A DNA stretch of 64,000 nt from Pseudisothecium myosuroides. Its lineage: Eukaryota; Streptophyta; Bryopsida; Hypnales; Lembophyllaceae. Position numbers and translations under genes: made by a program. Of this stretch, positions 12,400 to 23,600 are shown in pieces (within the stretch, counting starts at the first letter, position 1; every line of letters begins with the position of its first letter). The notes beneath the pieces were generated by a model. The model had not been told where the DNA came from and searched no databases. It was given only the letters and a program-made list of their open reading frames with translations. The stretch is from NCBI GenBank assembly GCA_951799445.1, contig OX637295.1, forward strand, positions 1,984,001-2,048,000. Reading direction: 5' to 3'.

Positions 12400-13084
12400 T
12401 TTTACCCTCGAATTCTTGTCAAGACTGTAGAAGATATTTCAGCTTCTTGGCATCCTAGACAAACTTTGGTGCTGGAAGTCGGAGCAAGGTCGGTCCAGAA
12501 TCCACATGTGACATAGAAGAGAATTTTGTTGTATCTTTCCATTCTTCAGTTGGATTTGTGGACTTTGTTTTAGATCTTCATTGTAAGAAAAGGAAAAGAC
12601 GATAGGCACTGTGTTTAGTACAACATTTTTTAAGGAGTTATGGGAAAAGCTCCTATTTCAAGTTCGTTCACAAATGCTTGCAATTTTTCACCTGTGATGC
12701 TTGTGCTTCGGCTGGTTGATCTATTTATTTCATGTAAGAAATCCTGGGTTTTATTGGAGGAGATTTTGTAGATTGAAATGGCCTCCTAGAAATTTTGTCC
12801 ATGATAATGAGTATGATGGATCCATATGTTAAGAAATAGCACGAGCTATGAAAGAGCACGAATCCCAAATCGCCCCAAATCGGCCCTTATGAAATCTTGA
12901 GGATACATAGATGTGAGTGCTGTGCTTACTTGGTATATGTGAATACGAGTGACAATTTGATGTACCCTATGTAGTTGATCTTCAAATATTTTTATTTGGA
13001 CTCAATTTGTTTAGGGGTTTTATTTAATTTTTGAGAAAATTTGGAATATTGCAAATACCACTCTTAATACCAAGTGTGAATATA
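12400..13084. other. VAC14 3' flank, no gene seen
   Basis: AT-rich sequence expected to hold the VAC14 3' UTR and polyadenylation site. No open frame of interest. Confidence 0.4.
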
Positions 13085-13351
13085 CATCTGCATATTGGTT
13101 TGAATGTTTAAAGCACAGAATTTTGCATGTTGGTTTGAATGTTTAATATGCAAACCAATATGCAGATATTACATTATACATTTTATAGCAACAAAAAAGG
13201 CAAAGATGCAAAGGCAATAAACAACATAAAGGTACATCAACCACATAGTCTCTATGGTGTTATTATACATCTTATAGCAACAAAAAAGGCAAAGATGCAA
13301 AGGCAATAAGGCAACATAAAGGTACATCAACCACATAGTCTCTATGGTGTT
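13085..13351. repeat. Palindrome plus 90-bp tandem duplication
   Basis: An imperfect palindrome (CATCTGCATATTGG at 13086 facing CCAATATGCAGAT near 13165) is followed by two copies of a ~90-bp unit, 13172-13261 and 13262-13351. The unit contains GGCAAAGATGCAAAGGCAAT and CCACATAGTCTCTATGGTGT. The two copies differ at few positions, so the duplication looks recent. Confidence 0.8.
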
Positions 13352-13643
13352 AGCAATGTGAATCCAATCCAAAGGTGTACCTCAAATCCACTCTTGATTC
13401 ACTACTACAACAAGGTGTGTTTTATGCATAGTCCTAGTAAATAATTTTTTAGAAATTCATGTATTCTCAGTAAATTTTAATAACAATCTTCCTCGAAAAT
13501 CAAGAGAAAAGTCATGACTAAAATCTCCTTACTTAGACCACGCACAAAATATTTCATGTTGTGATAGTTTAAGACCCTCTCTAATAGCATTGCTCTTACT
13601 TAGCACCAAGTGAGAACATGATATCTCAAGAGAATTAGATGTA

Positions 13644-13983
13644 AGGTAGGAGGGCCAGAAAGTGCCCAAGCTCTAAAAGCCTCCACCTCGTGAAACGTAC
13701 ATTATTTATTTATTTTGCTTTCTCATTGCACCAACAATGTACAAATAGTGTACATTTTAGGAGGAAGACGCTTTTAGTGACCACTGATTACGTTTCAACT
13801 TCAAAAATTCATAACTAATTCCACAAAGTTCCAAAAAAATATGGAACAACTTGGGTTATCTGCCAATTCCATTTGTCCGCTTTCAAAGTAAAAAATTTAG
13901 TGAAAAATCAATTTCAAGAAGTTTAACCTCCCCAAAGTAATTTTCAGCTCAGATTAAATTGGTGCTTTATGAATCTCCTACTT
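13644..13983. mobile_element. AGGTAGGAGG-family MITE, copy C
   Basis: TA-flanked. Left end AGGTAGGAGGGCCAG, right end ATGAATCTCCTACTT. The interior shares GTTTCAACTTCAAAAATTCA and ACTTGGGTTATCTGCCAATT with copies A, B and D. Confidence 0.7.
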
Positions 13984-14829
13984 TACAGGAGGAGAAGTGA
14001 GAGCATTGGTATTCTAGATGTTACAGTATCACGTAAAGTTCCAGAATTGGAAGTCCTATGATCAATTCATTGGGACCCTTCAGTTTCATTTAACGTACTC
14101 ATTTCTGTGCCTCTCAGGCTTCTCCGTTCTCTGTTGGGTGGCTGTTGAGTGTTGACGCTCTCATAACCTCACACGCAACATGGTGTGCATATTACTAATA
14201 AGCTTCTCTCAACACTTCCATTTCTTACTTGATTCTGCAGCCTCTGCAGACACTTCTGTTGCCTCTTTAATTTATTTCCGTTTTCGTCAGCTGTTGCATT
14301 TTGATTCTCAGTTGGCCTGTTTAGTAGTGTGTGCATGGTCATAGAGTCTCATAAATGGAGAGCATCCTTAGTTAGTAGAACAGACTCTTTCATTCATGTT
14401 GGTCACGGGCTAGGGTCAGTGTTTTCTTCTCAAAATTTCATGAATTTAGTCTCATCCAGCTAGGGCAGCCTTAGTTAGTAGAACTAAGGCAACGGCAAAC
14501 TAGAAGAGAAGATTGCAATTCGATTTTGCAATTCGATTCCTTGATTCTGTGCCATTCGATTCGATTCCACATAACTATAAGTCATCTGGACATGATTCTA
14601 GCATTTTCTCGTGGCAATGCATTTGATTGTTTTGTGACAATGCATTTGATTTGACTTGATTCAATTCGATTCTGAGGTAACTTGTCTGAAACTAATCCAT
14701 AGTCATATCACCACAGATAGCCTCGCCATCAAGGCTTTTACAGTAGACTGAACTATCTTCATTCACGTTGGGTACGTCTTCTTTGGATCAAACTTCTTAA
14801 TTAATTCTCGGTTGGTTGATCTCCGATCC
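13984..14829. other. Upstream region of the orphan gene
   Basis: No gene recognised. From 14513 to 14676 the motif TTCGATT/TTTGATT recurs many times, a loose simple repeat. Probably the promoter and 5' leader of the gene at 14830; no TATA element stands out clearly. Confidence 0.35.
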
Positions 14830-15216
14830 ATGAAAGAAACCAAGCGCAGGGGCGCGTCGTCAAGGTCCAAGGCGGCCACCAAGCAGCTTCATTCCAAAGA
14901 AGAAGCCGTGCCATTGATGGCTGAACCTGCTAATTTGCGGGCTGTGATGGACGCGCACGGAGCGGGGCTTCTGGGCGCCTTGGGCCAGCAGATGAATGCC
15001 CACATCAGCAGCTTGGCCGTCTTCGAGGGCGCCTCCCGCACTTTGACGTTCCAGTGCAGAAACATGGTGATGGAGATTGGCAAGCTGCTGGAGGCGCTGG
15101 AGCAGTACCAAGGCGCCCACGCGGACGCGCTGATGCAGGCGACGTTGCTGAGGAAACTCGTGGCGGACTTCGCGCAACATGTGTACAACTCGCAAGCACT
15201 TGGCATCACTAATTAG
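14830..15216 (+). CDS. Small helical protein, unknown function
   Basis: An intronless frame of 128 aa from ATG 14830; the open frame extends upstream only through a TTG. I do not recognise the family. Residues 1-30 are basic and polar (KETKRRGASSRSKAATK) and look disordered. Residues 40-125 look mostly helical and amphipathic, with ALGQQMNAHISSL, CRNMVMEIGKLLEALEQYQ and ALMQATLLRKLVADFAQHVY, like a small coiled-coil subunit such as those of BLOC/BORC-type complexes; that comparison is only a shape resemblance. There is no signal peptide or membrane segment. Third positions are much richer in G and C than in neighbouring genes. Lack of introns and this composition could mean a retrocopy or an orphan gene. 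Conservation would decide whether it is real. Confidence 0.6.
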   Translation: MKETKRRGASSRSKAATKQLHSKEEAVPLMAEPANLRAVMDAHGAGLLGALGQQMNAHISSLAVFEGASRTLTFQCRNMVMEIGKLLEALEQYQGAHADALMQATLLRKLVADFAQHVYNSQALGITN

Positions 15217-15960
15217 GCTACTTGGGAAGCCCAATTTTGGAGATTCATGGTATTTTTTGTGTATTTCATGTAGAAGGTGCATGAATTGAGGTACAGTAGA
15301 ACCTGTCTTAGTGCATAGAGTCGGGACTTATGCACTAAGAGAGGTTTATGCAGTAAGAGAGGTTCTGTCAGAACTTTGGCTAATGTGGCCACTCACTATG
15401 GGGCCTCCAACCACTGTTCACAAATATCATGACCTCTCTTAGTGCATATTATGCACTAACACAGTATGCATTAAGAGAGGTTCTATTGTATATAAAAGTG
15501 ACAACAAAAGTTTGGTTTCATGTTGATTCAAGGGCATGTGTACACCTCACATGCACTTGGCATCACTCATAGTAATGAGCCTGTAAAAAGGTTTGGGAAG
15601 CTCAATTTTGGAAGTTCATGGTGTTTTAGGGCGGTATTTTGACATAGAATGTGCATGAATTGAAGTTTATAATAGTGACAACAAAAGTTTGTACATCTTA
15701 CAAAGACACTTGGCATCACTAATTAACAAGCCCTTGAAAGGTTTGTAAAGCCCAATTTTGGAGTGGTTCCATGGTGTTTTTTGTGTATTTGACGTTCAAA
15801 GGTTGATGGTTTTTGTCTATTTGACGTAGAAGGGGCTTGAATTGAGGTATATAATAGTGACAACAAAATTGGATTCAAGGGCACATGGCACTTATATTGA
15901 ACACATCATGGGGGATTTCTTTATTTGACATAAAAAGTGAATGAATTAAGGGATGTAATA
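15190..15960 (+). repeat. Decayed tandem copies of the orphan gene 3' end
   Basis: The last codons and 3' flank of the 14830-15216 gene recur downstream. CACTTGGCATCACTAATTA near 15197 reappears near 15556 (CACTTGGCATCACTCAT) and 15709 (CACTTGGCATCACTAATTA). Each is followed by GGGAAGCCCAATTTTGGAG-like sequence, then GTGCATGAATTGAGGT and TAGTGACAACAAAA. A further degraded unit reaches about 15960. The first spacer is lengthened by a MITE at 15294. Confidence 0.75.
15294..15488. mobile_element. Emigrant/pogo-like MITE
   Basis: A 195-bp element with ends CAGTAGAACCTGTCTTAGTG and TTAAGAGAGGTTCTATTG, flanked by TA on both sides (15292-15293 and 15489-15490). The CAGTARAACCT end and TA target duplication fit the plant Emigrant/Lemi1 (pogo, Tc1-mariner) group. 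No coding capacity. It is inserted into the 3' tandem array of the preceding gene. Confidence 0.65.
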
Positions 15961-16309
15961 AGAACAAAAGTTTATATTCATGTTAAGTTAGATTCAATGA
16001 CTCATGGCACTCCTAATTTGAATTATTATAAATGCATTTCTTACATGCCTAAAAGCTACAAAATGGTCACATATTCTATGCATATGGTAGGATATTTGAG
16101 CATGACAAGATTTTTATTATCATATTCTAGTGCATAATTTGTATTTTAAGAGTCATATATTTATAAGTATATTCTTCCTTTATTATAAGAGTATATTTTA
16201 AGAGTCATTTATTATTGTAAATACACCATAACTTTCTATGACATCATGGAGCCAAATTGTAACATTTAAAATCAATTCTCTACTTTTGTTCAATCAAAAC
16301 ATATTTTTT

Positions 16310-16490
16310 TTGGTCAATATAGTTTCATTTCTATAAAATATATGGATGGAATTGCTTAATTTGGATGAAAAAGTGCATGAATATAATTGAAAAGTGATTG
16401 ATTCTTTGAAAGATTGATGAATTTAGAAATATATTGCTTCTCCAAAATATTAGTGATGCCATCTTGGCACTTCTTCAAAAATGAAAAATG
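16310..16490. repeat. Dispersed repeat, second copy at 34735-34912
   Basis: Shares in the same order TTTCATTTCTATAAAA, TTGGATGAAAAAGTGC, AATATAATTGAAAAGTG and GCCATCTTGGCACT with 34735-34912. Non-coding; probably an old mobile element fragment. Confidence 0.65.
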
Positions 16491-16568
16491 AAAGGTTGGT
16501 TGAATCATCCTTACAACAAATCAAGCATTTGTGGCCATCTAATTTTTTTGATGGCACATTCTTTGTAG

Positions 16569-17312
16569 ATGCTAGGGGTCTTTCATAACAATACTATGAT
16601 TCCCTACCTAGCGTTTCTTGGTGTTTCTCTAGGCATGTTTGAGGCTATTGATAGGCTCCGGGAGAAGAATAGTTGTCCTATACCTCGAATGTCTATTCTG
16701 TATGACAACGTGGAGGAGATTTTGATTACCAAATTCATGGTTGGTGTTGCTCATGATACTTGTGGATGTTACTTTGAGCAAAGGCTCTTGGAGATGTTTG
16801 GCTCTAGGCTCCCTATTAGCTTGTTAGCTTCTAACGGATCTGGTAGACGTGGTACAATGACAAGGAGATCCAAGGAACCCAACCTTTCTTTCACCCCTAC
16901 ATCACAAGATGTGTTTTCTGATTGTAGTGGTGGAGGTGGGAGATTCAGAGTCATTAAGTTGCTTGCGGGGAGATCTAAGCTATTGGCTAAGGAGCACTAA
17001 TGGCATGACAAGAGTTGCCATTCTCTTGCACATCAACAAGATCAATAAGACGATATTCATAGAGAGATGGGAGGCTGTTCATTGTGTGTGGTCTGCGAGG
17101 GCAAATGTGAACTACGGTCCCACAGTTTGGAGGGTTCAGAGGATCTTATTGGATGCCCAAGTTGTGTATAATGGTGAATCTCTTTCCATTCCAGCTGACT
17201 AGGTTTTTGACAACGTTCTTGCAAACATTGGAGCAGGTCAATTTACTTTGACTGTTCAAGATTTGGATCTTTTCAACAACCAGTATTGGACATTGTCAAA
17301 CGTGGTTCCAAG
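16569..17312 (+). pseudogene. Disabled coding relic, family not recognised
   Basis: An open frame from 16569 gives 143 aa with coding-like composition (LGVSLGMFEAIDRLREKN, CPIPRMSILYDNVEEI, FMVGVAHDTCGCYFEQRL). It stops at 17000, just after a likely one-base frameshift near 16988. The next frame continues smoothly as STNGMTRVAILLH, IFIERWEAVHCVWSAR and PTVWRVQRILLDAQVVY, to an in-frame TAG at 17200. It then continues as VFDNVLANIGAGQ to a consensus splice donor at 17313. Two lesions in one otherwise continuous reading suggest a pseudogene. The second half faintly recalls galactose/glyoxal-oxidase-like repeats, but I would not assign it. Confidence 0.45.
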
Positions 17313-19137
17313 GTGAGTACATACTTCCAATTAGAATGTGTGTTCAAAGGTGACCATCATACTTCTAGATCAATTTTAAACTTGTAAAATTTTTTGTGGG
17401 ATAATTGAAAGCTCATAATGGTTTGGGTGTTGTAACTAAGCTCTATTGTTTGAGTGCAGGAGATATAATATTTCATTATATTATATGTCAATATTTCATT
17501 CAATTCCTTGTTTTGGATAAGGAATTTTGACTATAATTTCAATCTCCCACGATCTTTTGTCAATAATTCATGCAATTCAACAATATTTGGATAAAGAATT
17601 TTGACTATTTCAATCCCCAATGACTTTATCCTTATGCCAACAAATTGAGTGATGTTTCAATTTTTGCCACCATAAGTCACACTAGTGGCATGCATTGAAG
17701 TTTAAATCTTCATTTCATTCTACACTTTCCCTTAAAGGCATTCATCAAAATTCTTTAGTCCTCAAGTCTTTGTTTCTACACTTTTCTAAAAGGTATTCAT
17801 CAAACTTTTTAAGTCCTTGGTGTATATTCTTTGTTAAATCTTGAAAGGACGGAGCCATATGAATGACGCAATCAACCAAATATAATTTATTTCCTAAATA
17901 AATAAGCTTCTTTGGCTTTCATCAAATTTTTTTAGTCTTCAAGTTTTTGTTTCTCACATTTTTCTAAAAGGTATTCATCAAACTTTTTAAGTCCTTGGTA
18001 TATATTCTTTGTTAAATCTTAAAAGGACAGAGCCATATGAATGACGCAATCAACCAAACATAATTTATTTCCTTGAATGTCATTCAACTCATTGAGATAC
18101 TTACGAGGCATTGGGTACACCCAAAATCGCACCTTGTCTAAAACTGTCATCATCACTCTCTGTACATCTCTAAAATCAATATAATTGTATGTCGAAGAAA
18201 CGTTTTTAGAATATCTACCAAAAAATCTTTAAACCCTTCGTAACTTTGACATGCAGTATTTAAATGTCACATTCTATTGTGGGTTGAAATGGCTCTTTTC
18301 GTTTGCCAACAAGAAAATATGAAAATTTGATAAGTTTAACAATAACTTAGTATTAGGAAAAAGTGACACTTTGGGGGGTTGCTACCTTAGTCCTCCGCAT
18401 CTTTACTGCCTTTATTACTTTCTAAGTCTAACATTGCAACAAGCCCCATTTACCATATCAATGTTAAGGAAGAACGGCCAGGTACTTCATTGTTAGGCAA
18501 TGCCTTTGGAAAAATAACCAGTTGGAGTATAAAAACGGAGGATCTAAAAACAGACAAAAAAATTAGTAGGAGATCAATCAACTGATGTACCCAAATAAAA
18601 AGCGGATATGTTAGCCACTTTTTTTCATGATTTTGTCAAATTTTAGCTATTTATCCATTCAAATCCAAAACTAATACCCAAATTATTGGAGGCAAGAATA
18701 TACTTGGACAAGGTAAATATCTCTTTAGAGTTGGCCATTGAGGGGCTTGGAATGCTTGGACAAGGCAAGGACAATATCACCTTTAAGGTTGGTCATGGTG
18801 GCTACCCCCTACTCCATCGTCTATATCTATCCAATGCAATGAAATTGGAAGTCTAGTTTCAAAACCAACATATCTTTGAAAGAGGACAATTGTAGCCTTT
18901 TGCAAATTTGAAGTTGAAGGAAAGTGGCTGGTGAGAATTTGATACTAGAGGAGATGAACCAAGAGATTTTGATAAGGTGAAGATGCTACCAATGCCCTTA
19001 GGAAAACCTCATTCCTTCTAAGATAATCCGCTATTAAAGCAACCATTTCAGCCTACCTAACTCATCATTGCCAGTAATAGATGTTTCAAACAATATGTCA
19101 CTCTTTTGTAGATATGGGTCGCATTTAAGGTATGAGG
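17313..19137. other. Intergenic stretch with a 178-bp tandem duplication
   Basis: AT-rich, no gene recognised. A unit with GGTATTCATCAAACTTTTTA and CATATGAATGACGCAATCAA occurs twice with a 178-bp period (about 17738-17898 and 17918-18072). Nothing else stands out. Confidence 0.55.
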
Positions 19138-19429
19138 CTCATAAACCGATCGGGCTGTAAAACCAATCATGGCCCAGAGGTACATTTTGCTTTCTTCCAT
19201 GTACCAACAGTGTACAATTCAGGGGGTGGTTGCTTTTGGAGACCACTACGTTTCAACTTCAAAAATTCATAGCTAATTCCATGAAGGTCCAAAAAATATG
19301 GAACGACTTGGGTTAGATGCGAATTCCATTTTTCTTCCTATTAAAATTTACTGAAAATTGTTTCAAGGAGTTAAGCTTCCCCGAAATGGCAAACAGCTCT
19401 TAGATGAACGGTTTATGAACCTCCTACCT
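19138..19429. mobile_element. AGGTAGGAGG-family MITE, copy D
   Basis: The best-preserved member: 292 bp with inverted ends AGGTATGAGGCTCATAAACC and GGTTTATGAACCTCCTACCT, flanked by TA. The interior matches copies A-C. Confidence 0.8.
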
Positions 19430-20655
19430 TAGAACACGGTCACTTTGAGAGCAGACTACCTTACAAAGAGGAAGCAAATTACCGAAATTACCGAGGCAGC
19501 TCCGAAATCTTCCCGAACGCTCACCGCATTCCGTCAGTTCCAAGCTGACGCAAAAGGCTTGCCCCCGTGAAGTCATGTCACCCAACCACTTCCCCTGCAA
19601 CGTAACTCCTCCTATCGTCAGTAGCTTCAGCAGCACAACAAAACAGCAGCACTGGTGGAGCGCCCCAGTCCGTCCGATCCACCAATTCCAAAGCCTATAC
19701 ATCAAAAGAAATTGCCACGAAATTGCCACAAAATGCCACAAATTCGACATCTTTTGCTACAGAAATTCAAAGCCGTAGCTCACCTCGACGTAATCCTGCC
19801 GTCACTGTTCACGTTTCACACACAATTCCACGGTCACTTCATCACTTTCCCTTGCACTCATTTAACATTGTTGTCCGATCGACTTCACAAGAGCTCATCA
19901 TCAATTCCAACTGCCAAGGGACCCTCCCTCGGCCCAAGTACAAGTTTGGGTTTCCAATTGTAACTGTGTCAGTTGAGAGGCTTTGATTCTCGGTACGTGA
20001 GCTGAAGATTCTCTCTCTGGGTTGTGGTGAATTCATGTGGAGTTGCAGTGAATTGGGGATGCAAATCGGAAATTTTATTGAAATTTAACTTAGTTTGCTG
20101 TTTCGGTTCGTTGTTTTAGGGTACTGTGCCACTGTGAGGACGAGAGTGGGATTGCAAGCTAGTCTCTTTCCAGTGTTTGAGTTTTCTGTCCCAGTTGGGT
20201 GGTTTGGGTTGCCATTGAGCTGGAGTTCTCTTTGGGTTGTGGAATTTGTGTTGTGGAATTTCACGTGGAGTTGCGGTGGTTTTGGGATGCAATTTTGAAA
20301 ATTCAAATGTATTTTCGTTTTCTGTACTCGGTCGTTGATTGGGGTCGAATCCTTGGTGCCCAAAAGCTCGTGATTGGAGCGCTAAATTTGGATTCAAAAC
20401 AGGGACGTTCTCCCCAAGTAGTCTTTGCACTTCGACTGCAATTGGATGCCGAGAATAGACTTGGCTGTGGTGCAATTGTCGGTGAGAAGCAGAGAAAGGG
20501 TTGTAAGTCAGTCGGAGTGTCTGAGTCCAAAGAATTTGGGAAACGTGATTTGAAATCTTGTTGTTGAAATTAGAAACCTCTGACAACTTTGAGGTTGTGA
20601 GTAGCCTTGTGACCTGATTTTCATTTCTTTGCGATAAATTTTCCAGTGATTCGCC
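19430..20655. other. Upstream region of phytyl ester synthase gene
   Basis: More GC-balanced than the flanks; presumably promoter and 5' leader. Several overlapping open frames on both strands show no recognisable protein. TTTTCCAG just before 20647 could be the acceptor of a 5'-leader intron. Confidence 0.35.
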
Positions 20656-23600
20656 ATGGGAACTCTTGAAGTCTTTGTGAACATGAATCCAGCTTCTGGG
20701 GTTATTGAGCTTTCCAAGGGATTCTTAGGAAGCAAGCTCTCATCACGTAGCAAACACAAGACATTAGGCCCTGGTTGTGCGAAAGTCTCTTCAATTTCCT
20801 GTTCTGATTCTCGTGGGCGTCGTGGAGCCGTTGCCGTGGGGAAGGATGCAACTAAACTAGGGCAAGGGGACTCAAGGTAGGGAACTCATCGCCTTCACTT
20901 TCGAGTGTTGTTTCTAGTATTAGAACAGTCAAAAATTATGGAACTTGTTCTTATTTGAAGAGGATTTTAATGCACTAAAGTTCATGTTATTTGGGGCAAT
21001 GTATGAAAACGTTGTGAATTTTTGAATTTTTCGCTTATAGGACTCTGAAAGTGTGGGAGACTTCAATTCTTCAATTGTTGTACGCTGTTGAATTCTAAAT
21101 GCATATGATTTGGGCTTAGAATGAATAAGTTATAAAGTTTTGGCTCATAGGTCCTTAAACGTATGACTAGGCTTTGAAAATGTTATGAATCTATGAATCT
21201 ATGAAGTTTTGGCTCATAGGTCCCCAAACCAGTGATTACCCTTTGATTGTTAACTGTGCACGTTATTGAATTCTGTGCACATGTTATTTGGATTCTATTC
21301 ATATATTTTATGAAGTTTTGACTCATAGGTTACTAGTACTGTGATTTTGGCTTTGATTCTTCAGCTGTGTATGTTTTTGAATTCTAAATACTGATCTTTT
21401 GGGTTTCAGTCATATAAGTTGTGAAGTTTTAGCTCATAGGTCTCTAAAACTGTGAGTAGGCTTTGATTCTTCTGCTGTACTACATTGTCATATTCTCTAA
21501 TTTGATAAGAACATTCACATTTACTCCACTTGGCCTACTATCTATCTGAAATGGTTTGGGTGTGCAGGAAAGAGCTCCCTAATTTAGAGGAAAAAGGCTC
21601 CAGCAATGGTGCTCCTGCATATGGCGCAGCGGAAAGAGCATCAGGAATACGTAACACCATTTTTCAGGAGCCCCAAAAGAATGTATCAGTGTATGACCTA
21701 GATCCTCCAGGCCCTCGAAGTGTTCACAACTACATGGAGCAGGTATGCACTACAATGTAACATTGTTCGTAAACTTCACAATATTCTACTTAATGTAGGA
21801 TGAACGATTTTGTTGGTTTAATGCTAATTTGCACATCATGCATTAGTGTAGCTCTAGTTGTATAAGATTAGAACAGCATTTTCGATAACAAAAAAGGTTT
21901 ATTCAGAGAAGTTACTTGGGTTTAGGGTTTAAGGTTTTGACTGTGGCGTCTTTTTTTATTGCTTTTTTGTTTTGGGTCAGGTGAAATACTTTCTTAATGA
22001 TGATGGCGGTCCCCCTCGGTGGTTCTCTCCTGTGACGCCTGCTCCTCCAGCTGATGCTCCTCGTCTTTTCTTTCTGCCAGGTGAGACATAATTTTCTATT
22101 CACTCATAGCATTCTAAGGTTATTGAATGTAGTTTTTGAATTTCAAGTTCAGTAAGGGTTTTATTGAAGATTGTAACGAAGATTTTATATGTAACAAGCC
22201 ATATGAAATTAATAATATTTTTTAGGGTTTTTTTTCTGTTGTTGTCTCTACCGCAAGTGGAGCGAGACTAGCAAATTATGGTTCAAAATTTTGATGTAGA
22301 AGGAAATGAGAGATGTGTTACTCACTTGTTTTTCTTGCAATTGCAGGAATGGATGGCACAGGGCTGGGCATTATATTGCATTATGAATCACTTGGCAGGT
22401 AGGTGCACATTTGTGTGTTTCCGCATTGAACTAGTGGCAATGCTAACAGCTCGTGTCACTATGAAACTACTTGTGCTTATTTGAGTCTCCTTTTTGCAGG
22501 TTATTTAATATGCAATGCCTCCACATTCCTGTTCGAGATAGAACTCCATTTTCAGGTACAGACAACTTCATGTTTTCAAACAATCATTCTTCTTGCAATA
22601 TTTTGAGGAGCTTCACTCTTGACGGCCAAATTCTTGTTTGAATTTTTGCTTAGGCTTGCTTACATTTCTTACCTTTGCTTACATCTTTATAAATATATAT
22701 AATTTACTTCAATTTGAAAAAATTGGTCCTACAGAAATAAAGCGCCGTCTTTGTAAATTCAAACATTACTTGTGTGAATTACAGGTCTCCTCAAGATTGC
22801 AGAAGAAGCAGTGTTAGCAGAGCATGCACGTCATCCGAACTCGCCCATATACCTCGTTGGAGACTCTTTTGGTTCAACCCTATCCTTGGCTGTTGCAGCA
22901 CGAAACCCCGCGCTTGATCTCATCCTAATTCTTGCAAATCCAGGTGAGTTGAATGAGATTCATTTCAATATTATGAGGCATTATATAAATTTTGACAAAG
23001 CAATCGACCTTTAACCAGTGTTATTTAAGTTACTGCCATTATCTGAACACTTTGACCTCATGCCAATATTTCAACACTAGATGAAAATGAAGCTACTGTT
23101 TACTCCTCTCTGAATTTGTAAACGCTAAACCCTAAACCCTAAACCCTCGTATTGATGACATCCTTTCATTTCCAGATTTTTTTTCTTATGAAATGTGGAG
23201 TGCTATTTGAAATTGAAGATTTTTTTTGGCTTGGTGTTGGTGTAGCCACTTCGTTTGACAGGTCCCAGTTGCAGCCTCTCTTTCCTCTCCTACAAGCAGC
23301 GCCTTCCCAAATGTTCGCTGCTGTTCCTTACCTTCTCAGTTTCATCATGGGTAAGCCCCGCACATGATTATCGAGTATTGATAAGATTCTATGCTTAACG
23401 TTTCAATTGTCTCATGCAGTTTTACAAAATTTGGTTGAAATTTTTTGCAAATTTTACAGATTTGTTGATAGCTATGGATGGGTTGAACTTTCAGGTGATC
23501 CAATCAAAATGGCAGAAGGAAGAGTAAAGATTGACGCTCCCCCTTTGGAAAGAGCGCTACAGCTGCGTGAATCCCTTCTCTCGTTACTGCCAACTCTACC

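Noticed and set aside
13172..13351. CRISPR-like direct repeats
   Set aside because: Two adjacent long near-identical units without spacers, in a plant nuclear genome; a simple tandem duplication.
14860..15282. Three open frames antisense to the 128-aa gene
   Set aside because: High GC at third positions makes antisense frames open by chance. The + strand frame has a more protein-like helical pattern.
19424..19750. 108-aa open frame on the - strand upstream of the PES gene
   Set aside because: No family resemblance and no splice context. It lies in the promoter/leader of a + strand gene and overlaps equally long frames on the other strand.
20116..20586. 156-aa open frame on the - strand
   Set aside because: Composition is that of antisense to a G/T-rich leader (many Pro, Gln, His). 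No motif; likely chance.
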